Positions 11,889-23,440 of a stretch of DNA of 64,000 nt are shown here, one piece after another; position 1 is the first letter of the stretch, and the number at the start of each line of letters is the position of its first letter. The stretch is from Sanguinoderma infundibulare. Lineage: Eukaryota; Basidiomycota; Agaricomycetes; Polyporales; Polyporaceae. Below the pieces are notes generated by a model. The model saw only the letters and a program-made list of their open reading frames with translations, was not told the origin of the DNA and made no database searches. The stretch spans positions 1,612,001-1,676,000 of the forward strand of contig JAVLRN010000009.1 of assembly GCA_032821775.1 (NCBI GenBank). Direction: 5' to 3'. Both the position numbers and the translations under genes were made by a program.

Positions 11889-13766
11889 CTATGATCCGGT
11901 CGTGGGCCCAGGTGTGCTTGCTGCCGACGAAGTCGAAGTCGAAGGTACGGAGGTATTCAAAGCCGCCGAAGCAGCGGGAGAACCCCCAGAGCTCGGTAAG
12001 TTCGCGGTAGTAACGCCACTTGCACTGGACCCTTGCGGAGCTCCTGACGATGCAGCTGGCACGGCGGCGGACCCAGCTTGCGCCCCGCTTGTCCCATCCA
12101 CGTTCACGCCCTTCGACGTCAACGCATTGAGAATGAACACCAGCCCGCCCATCTGCGCAGCCTGTAGCAGCGAGAGGTTGATCTCCAGGCTCAGCATGGT
12201 TCCGTTCGTCGACTTGATCACCGCTGGTGGCTGTGGCTGGCCTGCAGGCGGGAGCGACGTCGCCGCAACGGGGATGATCCCGAGCGCCGCCAAGGCTGGA
12301 AGTGAGCTCACCGGAAGCTGGACAGGGATCGCCGTATTACTGACCCCGGCAGCTTGAGCTTGTTGAACTTGAGCAGACGCCGCTGACGTTGGCGTCGTGG
12401 TAGAGGCAGTAGCAGGGGGAGTGTACGCGCTTGTAGTCGTCGGCGTAGCTGGCGTTTGAGGGGTAGTGCTATACGCGGTTGATGTAGTGGGCGTGTACGA
12501 GCTGTAGTATGGATTGTAGGTGTACTGCGTTGTTGGATACTGTGAATACGACGAATACGGTGGTCGGTATGGAGGCATGAACGTCGCTGTCGTAGGAGTT
12601 GTGGAAGCGGAGTAGTAGTTGGACGCATTCGCGGTGCGCAAAGTTGGCGTTGGTCGGGAAGATGTAGATGCGGCCGAAGATGACGACGGGGTTGCACTTG
12701 CACGTTTTTCGCGCTCAAGCTTGTCCAACTCTGCTCGTGCTGACCGTAGCTCTGCGTTCAACGCTACATTTTCTGCCCGCTCAACCTCCAATACCGCCTG
12801 TTCGAGAACGTATCCTTGGTCGGATGGGGACGATCGCTGCACGTGTGGCGGATCAACACTCTGGACTTATGATATGAAGGGGAGTGCCCACGTACCTTGC
12901 CTGACTCCACTCGGGCTTTTTTGAAACGCTCCTCCAGTGACCTCCGCCGCTTCCAGCATTCAATGGCAAATTTTGTATCTGAATGACTCGACGTCATGGT
13001 GTGCCCTAACTACCGAGATAACACAACACGCACCTGCTATCTCTGCCCGAAGGAGATCCTCCTCGGTCGCCTTCCGTTTGCCTTTCCGTGAGGGATGCGA
13101 TGCTCCGCTCTGGGGCAGACCTTCGAGATCTTCTCGGGGTAGCTGGAAGACATGGTAGGGCAACAACCTCTTCACGACGTCGACCTCATCGACAAACGGT
13201 TCGTCGACGTCCGGAAACAGCGCCGCGCGGTGGTCCTCCGCCAATCTCGACGCAATCCTGAGACCAACCAACACATTTCAGCCACCGCCAAAACCCCCAG
13301 AAAAAAGTTTAACTACGCACCTCGCAGCGGTTTCGACCATGACCGCCTCCTCATCTGCGCCACGCTTGTGCTCCCTGCTCAGCGCAATCGTGCGTGCTTT
13401 GACTGCATCCAGATCGGCCGCCACACTGGCCTTTGGAGTCCGCGCCTTCACCTCCGGAGGGCCCATCTCTCCTTCTGTCGTTCCATTCTGCGCAGGCGTA
13501 GCAGCCACGCTCCACGCCGGGTCCTGGCTTGCCTCGCGTACGTCCGTCGTCTGCGAGCTCGACCGTAGGATGGGAGTCGGGGGTGCAGTAGTCGGCGCAG
13601 TGGTCAGGACCGGGGTCGCAGACACTGGCGTGCCAGCGCTGGACGCGATCGTGTTGTCGGGAGCATCCTGTACGTGGCGAAGCTTCGTCGAGATGGCTGG
13701 GGGCTGCCTGGGGTGCGCAGAAAAGGCGGAAAACGAGGGCGTGCTTGGGCCTGCGATGCTCGACAT
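11889..13766 (-). CDS. GLTSCR1-domain protein (putative SWI/SNF-associated)
   Basis: 566 residues from exons 13766-13321, 13257-13034, 12978-12896 and 12836-11889; phases agree at all joins. Residues about 149-251 match the conserved GLTSCR region known from human BICRA/BICRAL: acidic DVDEPFVDEVDVVKRLLPYHVFQ, then a basic helix ending in the third exon (WKRRRSLEERFKK). BICRA is a subunit of the non-canonical BAF complex; fungal GLTSCR proteins are little studied. Next comes a predicted coiled coil (about residues 258-290) and a long Ser/Thr/Pro/Tyr-rich tail with YS/YNP repeats, probably disordered. Acting in the nucleus on chromatin is inferred from the domain only. Confidence 0.8.
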
Positions 13767-14046
13767 CTAGAGCCCACCGTCGGTTTTGTTTGTTTTGCTC
13801 AGTTGACACAATCACGCTTCCCTTCGCCCGTGAGCCGTTACGTGTGACTCGCTGTGTCATGCTGACGTGTCACCAGCGTCGTCAGGTCCGGTTTAGGGCC
13901 GGGCCCCGGCGGTCCCGAATGTGCACACCGACGGGAGTTTGAAGGTGCAGCAATGGCAAGGCAGAAATACATTCAACAAGGACATGAGGATACCCTCTCG
14001 CTAGCTCGATACAAGAAAATCGTACATTAGGTGACAACGATAATTT

Positions 14047-16734
14047 TCACGCGGCTGGCGGACCCTCAGAGGCAGCGCGTGCCTGAGCAACGTTTTGCTG
14101 TTGCTGTTGCTGTCGCACAATGGCCGCCGGTAGGTGCCGCCTGAGCAGCTCATTCGCCTGGTTCACTTCCTCGGCATTGCTCGTCGCCACGAACTCGAGG
14201 TACTGCCGTGCAAGGACGAGGTCACCGCCGCCGTGCTGAATGTGGTGGCGCGCCACGTACACAGCGGACTTCGACCACTCAGGAACCGGTTTCTCTGTGA
14301 CGAGGCCGTCGGCGTATCAGCGAGGGTTCCGTACATTTGAACGCGATAAAGGCAAAATGCTATCTTCTCATCAACCCCGCGGGATCCCCGAGTGTCTCGC
14401 ATTGGGGACGTGGCTTACGGACAGCGACGGTTGTGGAGTATAGGAGGGGGAGAAAGGAAGGGGGGACGTACGTGCGGCACGACAGACTTCCACGATTCGT
14501 CGATGGTACGCGGCTGCCTCGGCATGCTCCTCGAGATCATTGTGGAGCTTCGCGAGCTTGAGATGGATAACTGTCTCCTCCGGGTCTGCGCCGATGAGAG
14601 CGCGCCTCAGGCATTCTATTGCTTCCCTTAGCCTAGAATGATACGCCCATGCCGTCAGGGGAGGTCGAAGAGGGGTATGGAGACAAGGGAAGCCGTCAGC
14701 GGACATAATGCGCAGAAAACAATTCCGGTATTCTAACGAAACGAACCGTACCTCCCCATCTCCTCGTAGCACATGCCCTGGGCTTGCCAAATCCGAACAT
14801 CGTATGGGCTGATCGATGCAATGTCAGGGATGAGAAGGGTTGTCGATGAGGGCTGTAACCGCATATAGTACGTACCGGAGCGCCGTTGCGTGTTGATAGT
14901 AGTATAAGGCATACTGATGCATGCTCAAGAGCTCGTATGCTTGGGCGAGGCCATACCATGCACGGTAGTCCTTCCGATTGACATCTGATATGTAGCGCCA
15001 CGAAGAGCATTCAGTTAATGTGTCGGGATTTGGCTCTCATCGGCAGCCGAACAATACATACCCACAGCCTTCCGATACGCTTCGATGGCGGCATGAGAGT
15101 TCTTCATCTCGACATACTCATGACCCATCAGGGTCCATGCTGCCAGGTACGTCCTATCGAGCTGAGTCGCGCGTCTGAAGTACTTGACCGCCTTTTCATG
15201 CTCCGTACGCAAGGAATAGTAATTCCCTGAGCCAGAAGCATCGAGTAACAACTCAGCAAGGGAGAGATGCCACGTTATGCATTACTCACCGATAATACAG
15301 CATATCTCCGGGCGATCCTTGTCAATTGCGAGATAGTCGTGCGCGAGCTTCGACAACGCGGTACCGTTTTCCGTGACATAGAGTACATTCGAAAGAATGT
15401 CAATGTCGTCAACACGGTAAGGGTCGATCGTAAGAATCTTCCGAAACTGAGCTTCTGCAGCGGTGAAGTCTGGGGAAGCAATGGCCCGGAATTTAGTTCG
15501 GAATGTCTTCAAAAGCAGACGTGGAGGTACCATACTGTGCAGATAGTAGAGCACGTTCCCTCGCAGTGCCATTATCCACATGCTCCGGGGAAAGAAGTTG
15601 TCACTGAGAAGCCGGTCACATAACGCCAATTCATTGTCTGAGGGGCTATTGAGGCTGTTCAGCGTCTTCACCTGGAACATCAGCACAAGTGGGTGGCTCG
15701 CAGGAAGCGGAAGCAACGGAAGCATAGAAGATAGCTGTCGCGGCATGGTAAGCTCCCAGTGATTAGCGCGAGCCACAAGCTTTTTTTCCCGCACCTCATC
15801 GCCATCGCATAGACAATCGCCGAGAGCTACCCATGCAGACCAGTTCCACGGGTACTGAGAGATGGAGAGAATTGCACTCTCGATCGCTTCTTCACGTCTG
15901 GAAAGACGACAGAGAAACACAGCCTTCCTAAGAACGCAAGGTTAACGGCATTCGTCGACACCTATCTTGTGGCGGCTTACAAGAACAGAAGCCACGGGTC
16001 GGTTGCATTATTGACCATCTCCAACAGTTGATGGAGGGAAGTGTTGACCGGCTCGGGTGGTTGCTCACGGGATTCTGCAAACCTAATTGCAGCGATCCGA
16101 CGGAAGCACGGAAAAGAGAAAATACCTACTTTCAAGCGCATACCATTCCCGTTGGGCTCTCTTCTCACTCTCCTGCATACGGAATTTTCGTCGAAGAAAC
16201 GGTGATAAGTCAAAGTGGAGATATTTACCAAGTACTGACTATAGACGCGAAGGAAGACAGCCTTCGAACTTCGACATGATTTCAACCAATGTATCACTCG
16301 AAGGTATTCTTTCACCTCCAAAAAAGTCTTCGCCATCGCCAGGTAATCCCATTCCGCCTCCTCTTGGACGGCATCAGAAGGCGGGGCATCAGGTGGGCGA
16401 AAGTGTTGGCCTGCTTCGGAGGCACCGGCATGCGCTGGCGTTTGTGCTGCAAATGGTAAGGAGGGGCGCGGGGATCTTGACCGTGCGGGGGTAGAGGTGT
16501 GGAAGTTGGCCGGAGTTGGTGCCACTGCGACCCGCTCAGGATGCCTCTGTGACGGCGGCACCGAGGACAAGAGCTCTGCCGCCCTGAGTTACGCGTAAGA
16601 ATGCGTTTACGGACAACTGGCGAGTAGACACACCATTTGGACGCGTATAGCAGACCTCTATCGGAGCAGTCGCGGATCGCGTTCCGCAGTGCAGCCACCA
16701 GCTCGCCATCGACCTTAAACGACGCCTCTGCCAT
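14047..16734 (-). CDS. CDC23: Anaphase-promoting complex subunit 8 (Cdc23)
   Basis: TPR scaffold subunit of the APC/C ubiquitin ligase, which drives the metaphase-anaphase transition. Ten exons: 16734-16634, 16583-16229, 16172-16126, 16082-15981, 15927-15290, 15226-15062, 14984-14876, 14808-14752, 14632-14472, 14294-14047, giving 660 residues. The N-terminal Apc8 domain begins with [18 protein letters not shown]. The tandem TPRs carry family signatures ([85 protein letters not shown]). Near the C-terminus is a short polyglutamine run. Length fits fungal Cdc23. Exon 3's donor could be 4 nt earlier, but only the chosen one keeps frame. It shares a 382-bp upstream region with ALG14. Confidence 0.95.
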
Positions 16735-17116
16735 GCGCTTGCTGCTTGCTGAGGCTAGATTGTACTAACACGCGTCGTGGATGTGTCTTGTGGGAAGGAG
16801 GACAGAATAGTGTGGTCACTTGCAGCGTCGATGTCGAAGGGGGGAGAGGCAGAGAGGCAGAGAGCGCGAAGAGTGCCCCCGGCCCGACGACGCGCAAACG
16901 CATGCCAAACAAGGCAACCCCACAACGCCCACGTCACGACTCGCGTCACGGCGTCAGCACCTGCAGACCGCACTCAAGGTCTTGCGCAGCACACCTTGGG
17001 CACTTCATACCACCATGCGGGTCATTCGTGGCACTGCGCAGGCCCACTGAACCGTCATACTTGCCATCGACCACTGATCAGCGTTATTGACCGCTCAGGA
17101 ACATCCTGTAGCTCAA
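16735..17116. other. Divergent promoter between CDC23 and ALG14
   Basis: 382 bp separate the two start codons, which point away from each other. No TATA box is obvious. Open frames here are shadows of GC-rich sequence. Confidence 0.5.
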
Positions 17117-18139
17117 ATGGTGCGTAAACTAATCTGCAGCATTCGATTGTGCCGCTGAGGCGACCCCATCTCATCAGGACATCCTTGGCTTCCTTGTCGC
17201 CCTGATAGCTGCATTGACTTTCGTACGTCTTTGCGCGCTCTTCCTTGCGACAAAGGCCGCCAAGCCCTCCGGGCGCCGCGGACCCTCCGATAAATGCAGC
17301 CTCGCTGTCTTCCTCGGCTCAGGTCCGTGTCTCCCCCGCCGTGCGCACCGCCCGCGATACTGAGATCCCTGACGAACAGGCGGACATACGAGTGAGGCCC
17401 TCAGTCTCCTCTCAGCGCTCAACTTCGATCGTTACGTCCCACGGATTTATATCATTAGCCAAGGCGATGCGCTAAGCATGCAGAAGGTCATGGATTTGGA
17501 GTCCTCTAAAGCCGCCGAGGCCCCTCAAACCACATCTTCTGTCTGTCCCTTTCCTTCCCTTCTTTCTCCCGGCGTTATTCCACTTCTCTGTCTGTGCAAA
17601 ATGCTGACGACGAAATCAGACGACGCAATCAGAAGCGCCTTACACCTTCGTAACCTTACCTCGGGCCCGGCGTGTCCACCAGTCCTTCCTTACGACGCCG
17701 TTTACTGCCGCCCTTTCACTCGCAGTGAGCACCTGGCACATCACGTTCGCGCCGCTCTTCATCGCCTCGCCCATTCCGGACGTTTTGCTTCTCAATGGGC
17801 CTGGGACCTGCTTTGTGCTCTGCATTGCAGCTTACCTAAACAGAGTACGGCAACTTGTTCCTTCATTGCCTAGACCGGGATTAACGCACACATTCACTTC
17901 CCATGCTTCTATGAAGTTTTTGGGGCTGAAGTCTCCCAAGCTCATCTATGTGGAGTCGTTCGCCCGGGTCCGGCATCTATCCCTCTCCGGAAAACTGCTT
18001 CGGTCGCTAGTGGATAGGTGAGCAAGTCTCGAATTCAAACCATAATTGGCTACAACCCACACCACCCAGGTTTATTGTGCAGTGGCCCGAGCTACTGGCC
18101 GATGGCAAGAGGGGCGAATGTCGCGGTTGGCTTGTCTGA
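17117..18139 (+). CDS. ALG14: UDP-GlcNAc transferase subunit Alg14
   Basis: ER membrane anchor that recruits Alg13 and adds the second GlcNAc to dolichol-PP-GlcNAc in N-glycan assembly. Exons 17117-17119, 17178-17322, 17380-17540, 17620-17844, 17917-18017 and 18070-18139 give 234 residues, the usual size. After the start comes one membrane segment (ILGFLVALIAALTFVRL). The glycosyltransferase signature GSGGHTSEAL follows, then the conserved DVLLLNGPGTCFVLCIAAY block, LKSPKLIYVESFARV and the C-terminal IVQWPELL. The first exon appears to hold only the ATG; an alternative acceptor at 17160 would add six residues. The core call is firm, the start less so. Confidence 0.93.
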
Positions 18140-18421
18140 CACTAGACTGTCAGCAATGCCCATCCCTCCATGTAGAATACTTGCTCGCGTTTGTCGTCAT
18201 CCAATAGGATCGTCGCTGTCCTCGATTGAGCGCCACAGCGTTGTCACCAGGTAAAGCACACAGCCTCGAGCACACGACGAAGTTTAGGGTCCCTGGGTTC
18301 TCTGACATGGATAGAATGTGCGAAGAGAACGCGCATTGGATTAATACGATAAGTGACAGCTACAAACAATGACAGGCTGAAGAACGAACGGAAGGAAACT
18401 CGAGCCGGGGCAAACACCCCT

Positions 18422-19341
18422 CTACTTGCGCGTCCACCTGTCTTCGCCTTCATGCTGCCGACCCCCGCGCTTGGACGGACTGGCGCTACGTCCGCGTCCT
18501 CCTTCCCGCTTACCCGGTTCCCAGCCGCCGCCGCCTGTCGTGGTTGGAGGGTGCAAACGCCGTTCTAGGCGCTGCCCGTGGTGAAGAGAACGGACAAGGT
18601 CCGGTGATGCAAGGCGGAGATGCATGAAATTGCAGAAACCGCCTCGATTACATTCACCGTTCTCGTTCTGACGACAACATGCTTCGCGGAAGTCGGTCAC
18701 AGGGGATAACTCCGCATACAGCGGGCGGCCTACTGGCACGTCAACAAGAAGCCATGGCTCGGTGACAATGAAACACGACGCACCTGCATACCAGCGATCG
18801 TTCAAGTTGTCAACGGCAGCTTGAGCCTCGGTCTCCCACTCGTAGCGGGCGTAGACGTTCCCAATCAAGTGGTCGCCTACATTGTCGCATACCTTCCGTG
18901 CGCTCTCCTGTCAGTACAGAACGGCGTGTGCAGAACGCAACAGTGCTCACATGAAGCTCCAAGAGATGCCCAAACTTCGCCAACTCGCAATAGAGATCCT
19001 CGTAGACCGCGTCAAAACCTTCCTGCAGCTCCTTCTCGGTCTTGGTGCATACTGGGTCGTGCGCGGGGTTGTGGTAGACGTTGGGAAGGAGGATGGTCTG
19101 GGAAAAGGCAGGTTTGATGTGCTTGCGTGAGCAACGATCGCCGTGGCGGCATGCGCCAATCTACGCGAGGTTTAGTATGTCAGCGACATGTTCGAGAGGC
19201 AGCAAATATGTGAACGTACTTTGTAGTAGAAGGAGCAGTTGACACGGTCCTGCTCGGTACCGAAAATGTTTGCCTGATGCAAATGTTAGCCACTGCGTCT
19301 CGAAGAGCAACGCCTGGAGAACATACCAAGTGCGAAGCCAT
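18422..19341 (-). CDS. U2 snRNP auxiliary factor small subunit (U2AF35)
   Basis: Recognises the 3' splice-site AG in pre-mRNA and pairs with the large U2AF subunit. Exons 19341-19327, 19273-19220, 19160-18951, 18892-18784 and 18729-18422 give 231 residues. The first CCCH zinc finger has C18, C27, C33 and H37 (C-x8-C-x5-C-x3-H). The central U2AF-homology RRM contains CDNVGDHLIGNVYARYE. The second zinc finger follows AELSPVTDFREACCRQ, and an Arg/Gly/Ser tail closes the protein. The last intron (54 nt) lies in frame without a stop, so an unspliced form would stay open. Convergent with ALG14, 282 bp between stops. Confidence 0.95.
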
Positions 19342-21859
19342 GGTGGGCGTGGATGAACAGAGTCGACAAAGTCGCGTTTGCGTGTGCGAATGCCGCGCTT
19401 ATAGATAATGCTGACTAAGCGCTTCTTGCCTTTTCCAGCAGGTTCCTCTATGGTTGGGCGGTTAGACCCTCTCGCCGGCTGCCACCATACCTCCACACAC
19501 GACCGTGACAGAGCACTCGCGAGTACCGTCAGATGCGTCAGCTTTTATTTCTTTGGCCGGTCGTATTTTCTAACACGTCAGATCACACAGCTTCGGTCCC
19601 GGACGTTAATGGTGACCGATTTGAATGACCATCGCGGCGCCGAAGCCGAGTTGAGCGAATACATGGCCTATGAAGTCTGGCATTCCTCCACTCGGTGATA
19701 GTGACAGTAACGTTGATTCTGGGTTTACTGAATTATATCCTCATTTTCGGACCACGCCTGGCTGCCGATCTTCTCAACTTGAACCTCTGTCCGTTGGTTT
19801 CATTCCGACGTTAATCGTACCATAGGCTGGACGTATCGCACGGAAGGTGGGTCACTTGCTTTGTACCGCGGGCAAGTACTCAACAGCCCGCTTGCGCTGC
19901 GTTTGGCCTTTACAGGAATCTCATCCGAAGATGGGAGGAAAAATTACTTTGCCTCACGCTTCAGAACGGTCCATATGCCTAGAAGATCCGACGATACCTT
20001 CCTGGTCCATTGCCGGTACTCGCTCTCCTCCATATCGATCTCCCGCGACTTGGAACGATAAGGACCGTCCACTGTTCCTGCGTATTCCGTTTTCGTTGAA
20101 CAATGCACCGAGTTCGAGAACTGTTTGCGCAGCGGCCTATTCCGAATGATATGGCGCAAACCGATAATCAGCACATTCTACCGCATCGGCGGAGCTCCTG
20201 CTTTCCTCCTCGACAATTGCGATCGGTCGAATGCATGTGAGATATATTTCCATGGTCACTATCGTGCATGGATTGTCGCCTCTTGCGAGGCGATGCAATC
20301 CCACGTTGGCCGGGTCAGGGACGCTCTTACCGTCAAGAATGTTGCCAATCCAGTCGCGAATCAAGAACACCATTGGAGCCATGACGTCCAGACCGACTTC
20401 TACAGTCACCCGTCTCTACTCCGCTCTCTCCCGGCGGTCCGCAGCATCTGCGTAAAACCACTCCAGGTACGCTTTTTTTCGTCATTCGCGGTCACGGATG
20501 CCTCATTAGGTGATTGATCCTTGTAATACCACAGTACGAATGACTTGAAGGCGCCAGTCGCGAGCAGCAAGAGTAAGGCTACTTTGTAGGTAGCATGTCT
20601 TGGCACGTCGCTCGTGTGCTTGGCTCGCCCTTGGCATGCGAAACTTGTTGCGCACCTTGCCCGGTAAAACGTCAGTGGAAGGTCTTCCCTTCGCTTGCGT
20701 CGGGCGATCCGGAGTCGGGATTGGCATTGGAGCCGTGAGGACTGAACTCTGTTCCCGGGTCCGGTAAGAGGGTATTTATTCATACCGGAGCCTCTTCCTG
20801 TCTGGCGGTTATCGAGGCCGGCCCACAGGCCCGTTATTGAGTGCTGGATGGTATCCACCAGGCATGTCTCTCACGCTGTGCTATCAGGCATCTAGAAGTA
20901 TTCACAGCCTTCATCTTTAGAAATTCTTCGGGGATTTCGATTACAAGACGAACATTAGTGCCATCCGTTCTCTTGGTGCCCCGATCCTACGGCTTGACCC
21001 TCAACCTCGGAGTTTTGCTTCGCGTTGCGCACGCTGACGACTAGGACGGTCAATTCGTCACCAGCTGGTCGCACCTTGCGTGTATTTGTTAATCTTTAGT
21101 TGGAAAACCTCGGGGTTTTGACATATGCATCATCCGCCTGACTATCAACATCCGGTTTGCTCCCTGCGTCTGTCAGATGTCGCTCGCAAGCACGGCGGCC
21201 TCCACATGATTCATAGATAGACATCCCTGCATCATACGGACTCTGGCCGTTTTCCGACCGTTAATTCGTTCTCGAGCAGGTGGACATTGGGCGGTAATAG
21301 AAACTCTGGGATTCAGATCCGAGAGAACAATCTTCAAACACTCCGCCCTGCGTGTAGCTCCGTCAGCGCTTTAGCCACAAGACGGGCGAGTTCGGTCCTG
21401 GCTCACATATTGCTCCCCAAGTCGTGCGTAGAGGATCCAGGCTCCTCCTGGAGCCTAACTTACGGTAAATGAACTTCTTCGGGAGGCGTGTCAAAACGGA
21501 AGCGCCCGGGCTCCATGGAGAAGCATACGAGGCTGTACTGGGTGACGCCGAGCATTCGCACCCACTCCTCCGCACTTTCATTCATTTCTCTAGCTCATGT
21601 CGCCGTCGCCCAATCCAGTGCTCCAGTATGGGTCCGCCACGAAATGAACGATCTTCAGATCGAGGCAAGATTGTTGCAAGATTGCGATTTGATGGTATCG
21701 CTTGTGTACGATCTCAAATTTGTTCCGCGACGACCATGCAGGGCTACACAGAAAAGTCCAAGCACAAGCAAGTGGCTACTACAAGGTACAGGAGTATCTA
21801 ACAATATATATGACGCTCACGGTCCGTTCGAAGTCCTACAACTCGCTCGCGCCGGCGTG
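19342..21859. other. Gene-poor interval with coding-like islands
   Basis: No family recognised. Minus-strand fragments look coding but do not join: near 20,500-20,600 a hydrophobic segment (VALLLLLATGAFKSFVLWYY). Near 20,310-20,450 the frame reads YLEWFYADAADRRERAE, meets a TAG, and continues in the same frame into VGLDVMAPMVFLIRDWIGN. At 19,944-20,050 there is a charged C-terminus-like piece. These may be exons of a decayed or intron-rich gene. The best small candidate is listed separately (21173-21585). Confidence 0.4.
21173..21585 (-). CDS. Hypothetical small protein, two exons (weak)
   Basis: Exons 21585-21464 and 21368-21173 join across a GT-AG intron of 95 nt in matching phase to give 105 residues from ATG to TGA. 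The first exon has a protein-like composition (ESAEEWVRMLGVTQYS, FSMEPGRFRFDTPPEEV). No domain, signal peptide or family is recognised. The intron is longer than the 50-65 nt normal here, and an in-frame TGA precedes the ATG directly. It could instead be internal exons of a larger, damaged gene. Confidence 0.25.
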
Positions 21860-23380
21860 TCAAAGTGTACCCCCCTTCGGCCAGTCGCTCTGGTGCCTGA
21901 GGGGCTCCCATGACATGAATGAATCTTCCCAGGGTGGGCTAGGATACGAGGAGGTTTGCGCCTGCTTGAAGTCCCAGGCACGTGGAGACTGGATGGGGTG
22001 TGAAGACGCCAATGGCGAGGGCACTCCCATTGCCGGACGAACACCCGCGTAGGGCGATCGACCGAATACTGCGCTCGTGGCAACGGACGCAGTCCGCGCG
22101 TGAGCCTGGGGAGGAACGGGTTCGGGGGGTGCGACTATATTGCCCAAGGCGGAACTGCGTGCCGCAAAGTGAAAGCCTATCAGTCCTGGGGTGGCCTCGC
22201 GCACGTCGTGCCACTTACGTAGTGAATCGGTCCAGTTCTGAGATTCCCTTGTGAACTCTGCAGTCCGATCGTGCGTTGTGCTTGGCATAGCGTGAAAGGA
22301 TATCGGTTGCCCTTCGCAGGCGCAGCGAAAGTTCGAGGACAGTGTGATAGCTTGCGTGGTCGTGGAGGCACCCACAATGCTCTTCGGACCGGTGGTTCAT
22401 GCATACCTCCGGAGTGGGGGGTAGCATGGGATCTAGCATGTCTCCGAACAGAGCATCGTCGATGCCTGGACCATTGGAGAACTGGTACGATGCCAAGAGA
22501 GACGAGAGATCGTAATCCGGGTTACCGAGGAGAGAAGCCACGTCAGAGCCAAGACAGGCGTCAACCGGAGACTGGGGGGTCGGAGAAGGAGTATTTAAGG
22601 GAGATAGACTGCCGGCCGAGGATGACGAGGAAGGTGCGAAAGACGCAGAAGATGGAGGGGGAGATGAAACTCGGTGCGCCGGAGGGGACTTGGGTGAAGA
22701 CGGGGATAGTGGGATGGTTGAATTGGAGCGGTCGGCGTCGCGAGGACCGGGAGTAGCTTCGTTCGTATCAGACCCGGGCTGAGCCCAGCGCGGATGAGGC
22801 TTGTTCTTCAGCTACGATTGTAAACATGGAATCAGTCATAAGAGACGCAGTGTATCGCATTCCACGTACCTCGCGAATGATACTCTCCAATTCGGCAACT
22901 CGCTTCTTGAGTCGCCCGGTCTCGTCCTGAGCATTGGCCCTGCAAGAAATGTGTCAGCTGACGAACGTATTGCCGGAGAAGATCACAGGAGTACCTCTGA
23001 GATGGGTTATCCACCTCGTAAACACACAGTCCTGTCTGCATCACATGCACATATATGAGTGGAAGCTCTGAGGATACAGATGTCCTCATACCAATCCAAG
23101 CTGAGTGCATCGACCGCAAGGTCTTTGGCGGTCGCACTGCAAGTAACAGTCAGCCACCCATTCCAACAGAAGCAGGAGCTCGGGTACGAACCATGCGCTT
23201 CGATGTGTGGCAGTTGAGGCAAGACTGTGTCGGTCGGTTCCGACGCTTCCCTGCTCCGATGTCAGCACACAAGAGACTAGAGACCCAAGAGTCATACTCA
23301 CTTCGATGATCATCTTCGGACGTGCGCTTTGGGGAGGTCGCAGAAGCTCTCTTCTTCGTAGTGGTGGTATCGGCGGACAT
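21860..23380 (-). CDS. Zn2Cys6 binuclear cluster transcription factor
   Basis: Complete regulator of 393 residues from exons 23380-23302, 23250-23192, 23136-23092, 23035-22995, 22939-22870, 22811-22219 and 22154-21860. The zinc cluster is spread over three exons: C37-x2-C40-x6-C47-x5-C53-x2-C56-x8-C65. A short leucine-zipper-like coiled coil follows (ETGRLKKRVAELESIIRE). After a Ser/Pro-rich linker comes a CGCLHDHASYHTVLELSLRLRR-like block (shown here as CGCL then VLELSLRLRR). That block and the C-terminal DSFMSWEP occur in related basidiomycete regulators. There is no fungal_trans domain. It is the only firm gene in the 19.3-28.3 kb interval; the target genes are unknown. Confidence 0.9.
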
Positions 23381-23432
23381 GCTTAACGGATCTGGGGGGA
23401 TGGAATCAATGTGACCCGTATAACGATGGGGA

Positions 23433-23440
23433 CTTTATAG
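23433..23440 (-). promoter_or_regulatory. TATA box of the Zn2Cys6 gene
   Basis: CTATAAAG on the minus strand, about 55 bp upstream of the ATG at 23380. The short distance implies a very short 5' UTR. Confidence 0.55.

Noticed and set aside
21482..21913. Plus-strand ORF overlapping the 3' end of the Zn2Cys6 gene
   Set aside because: It overlaps well-supported minus-strand coding sequence at 21860-21913, and contains no motif.
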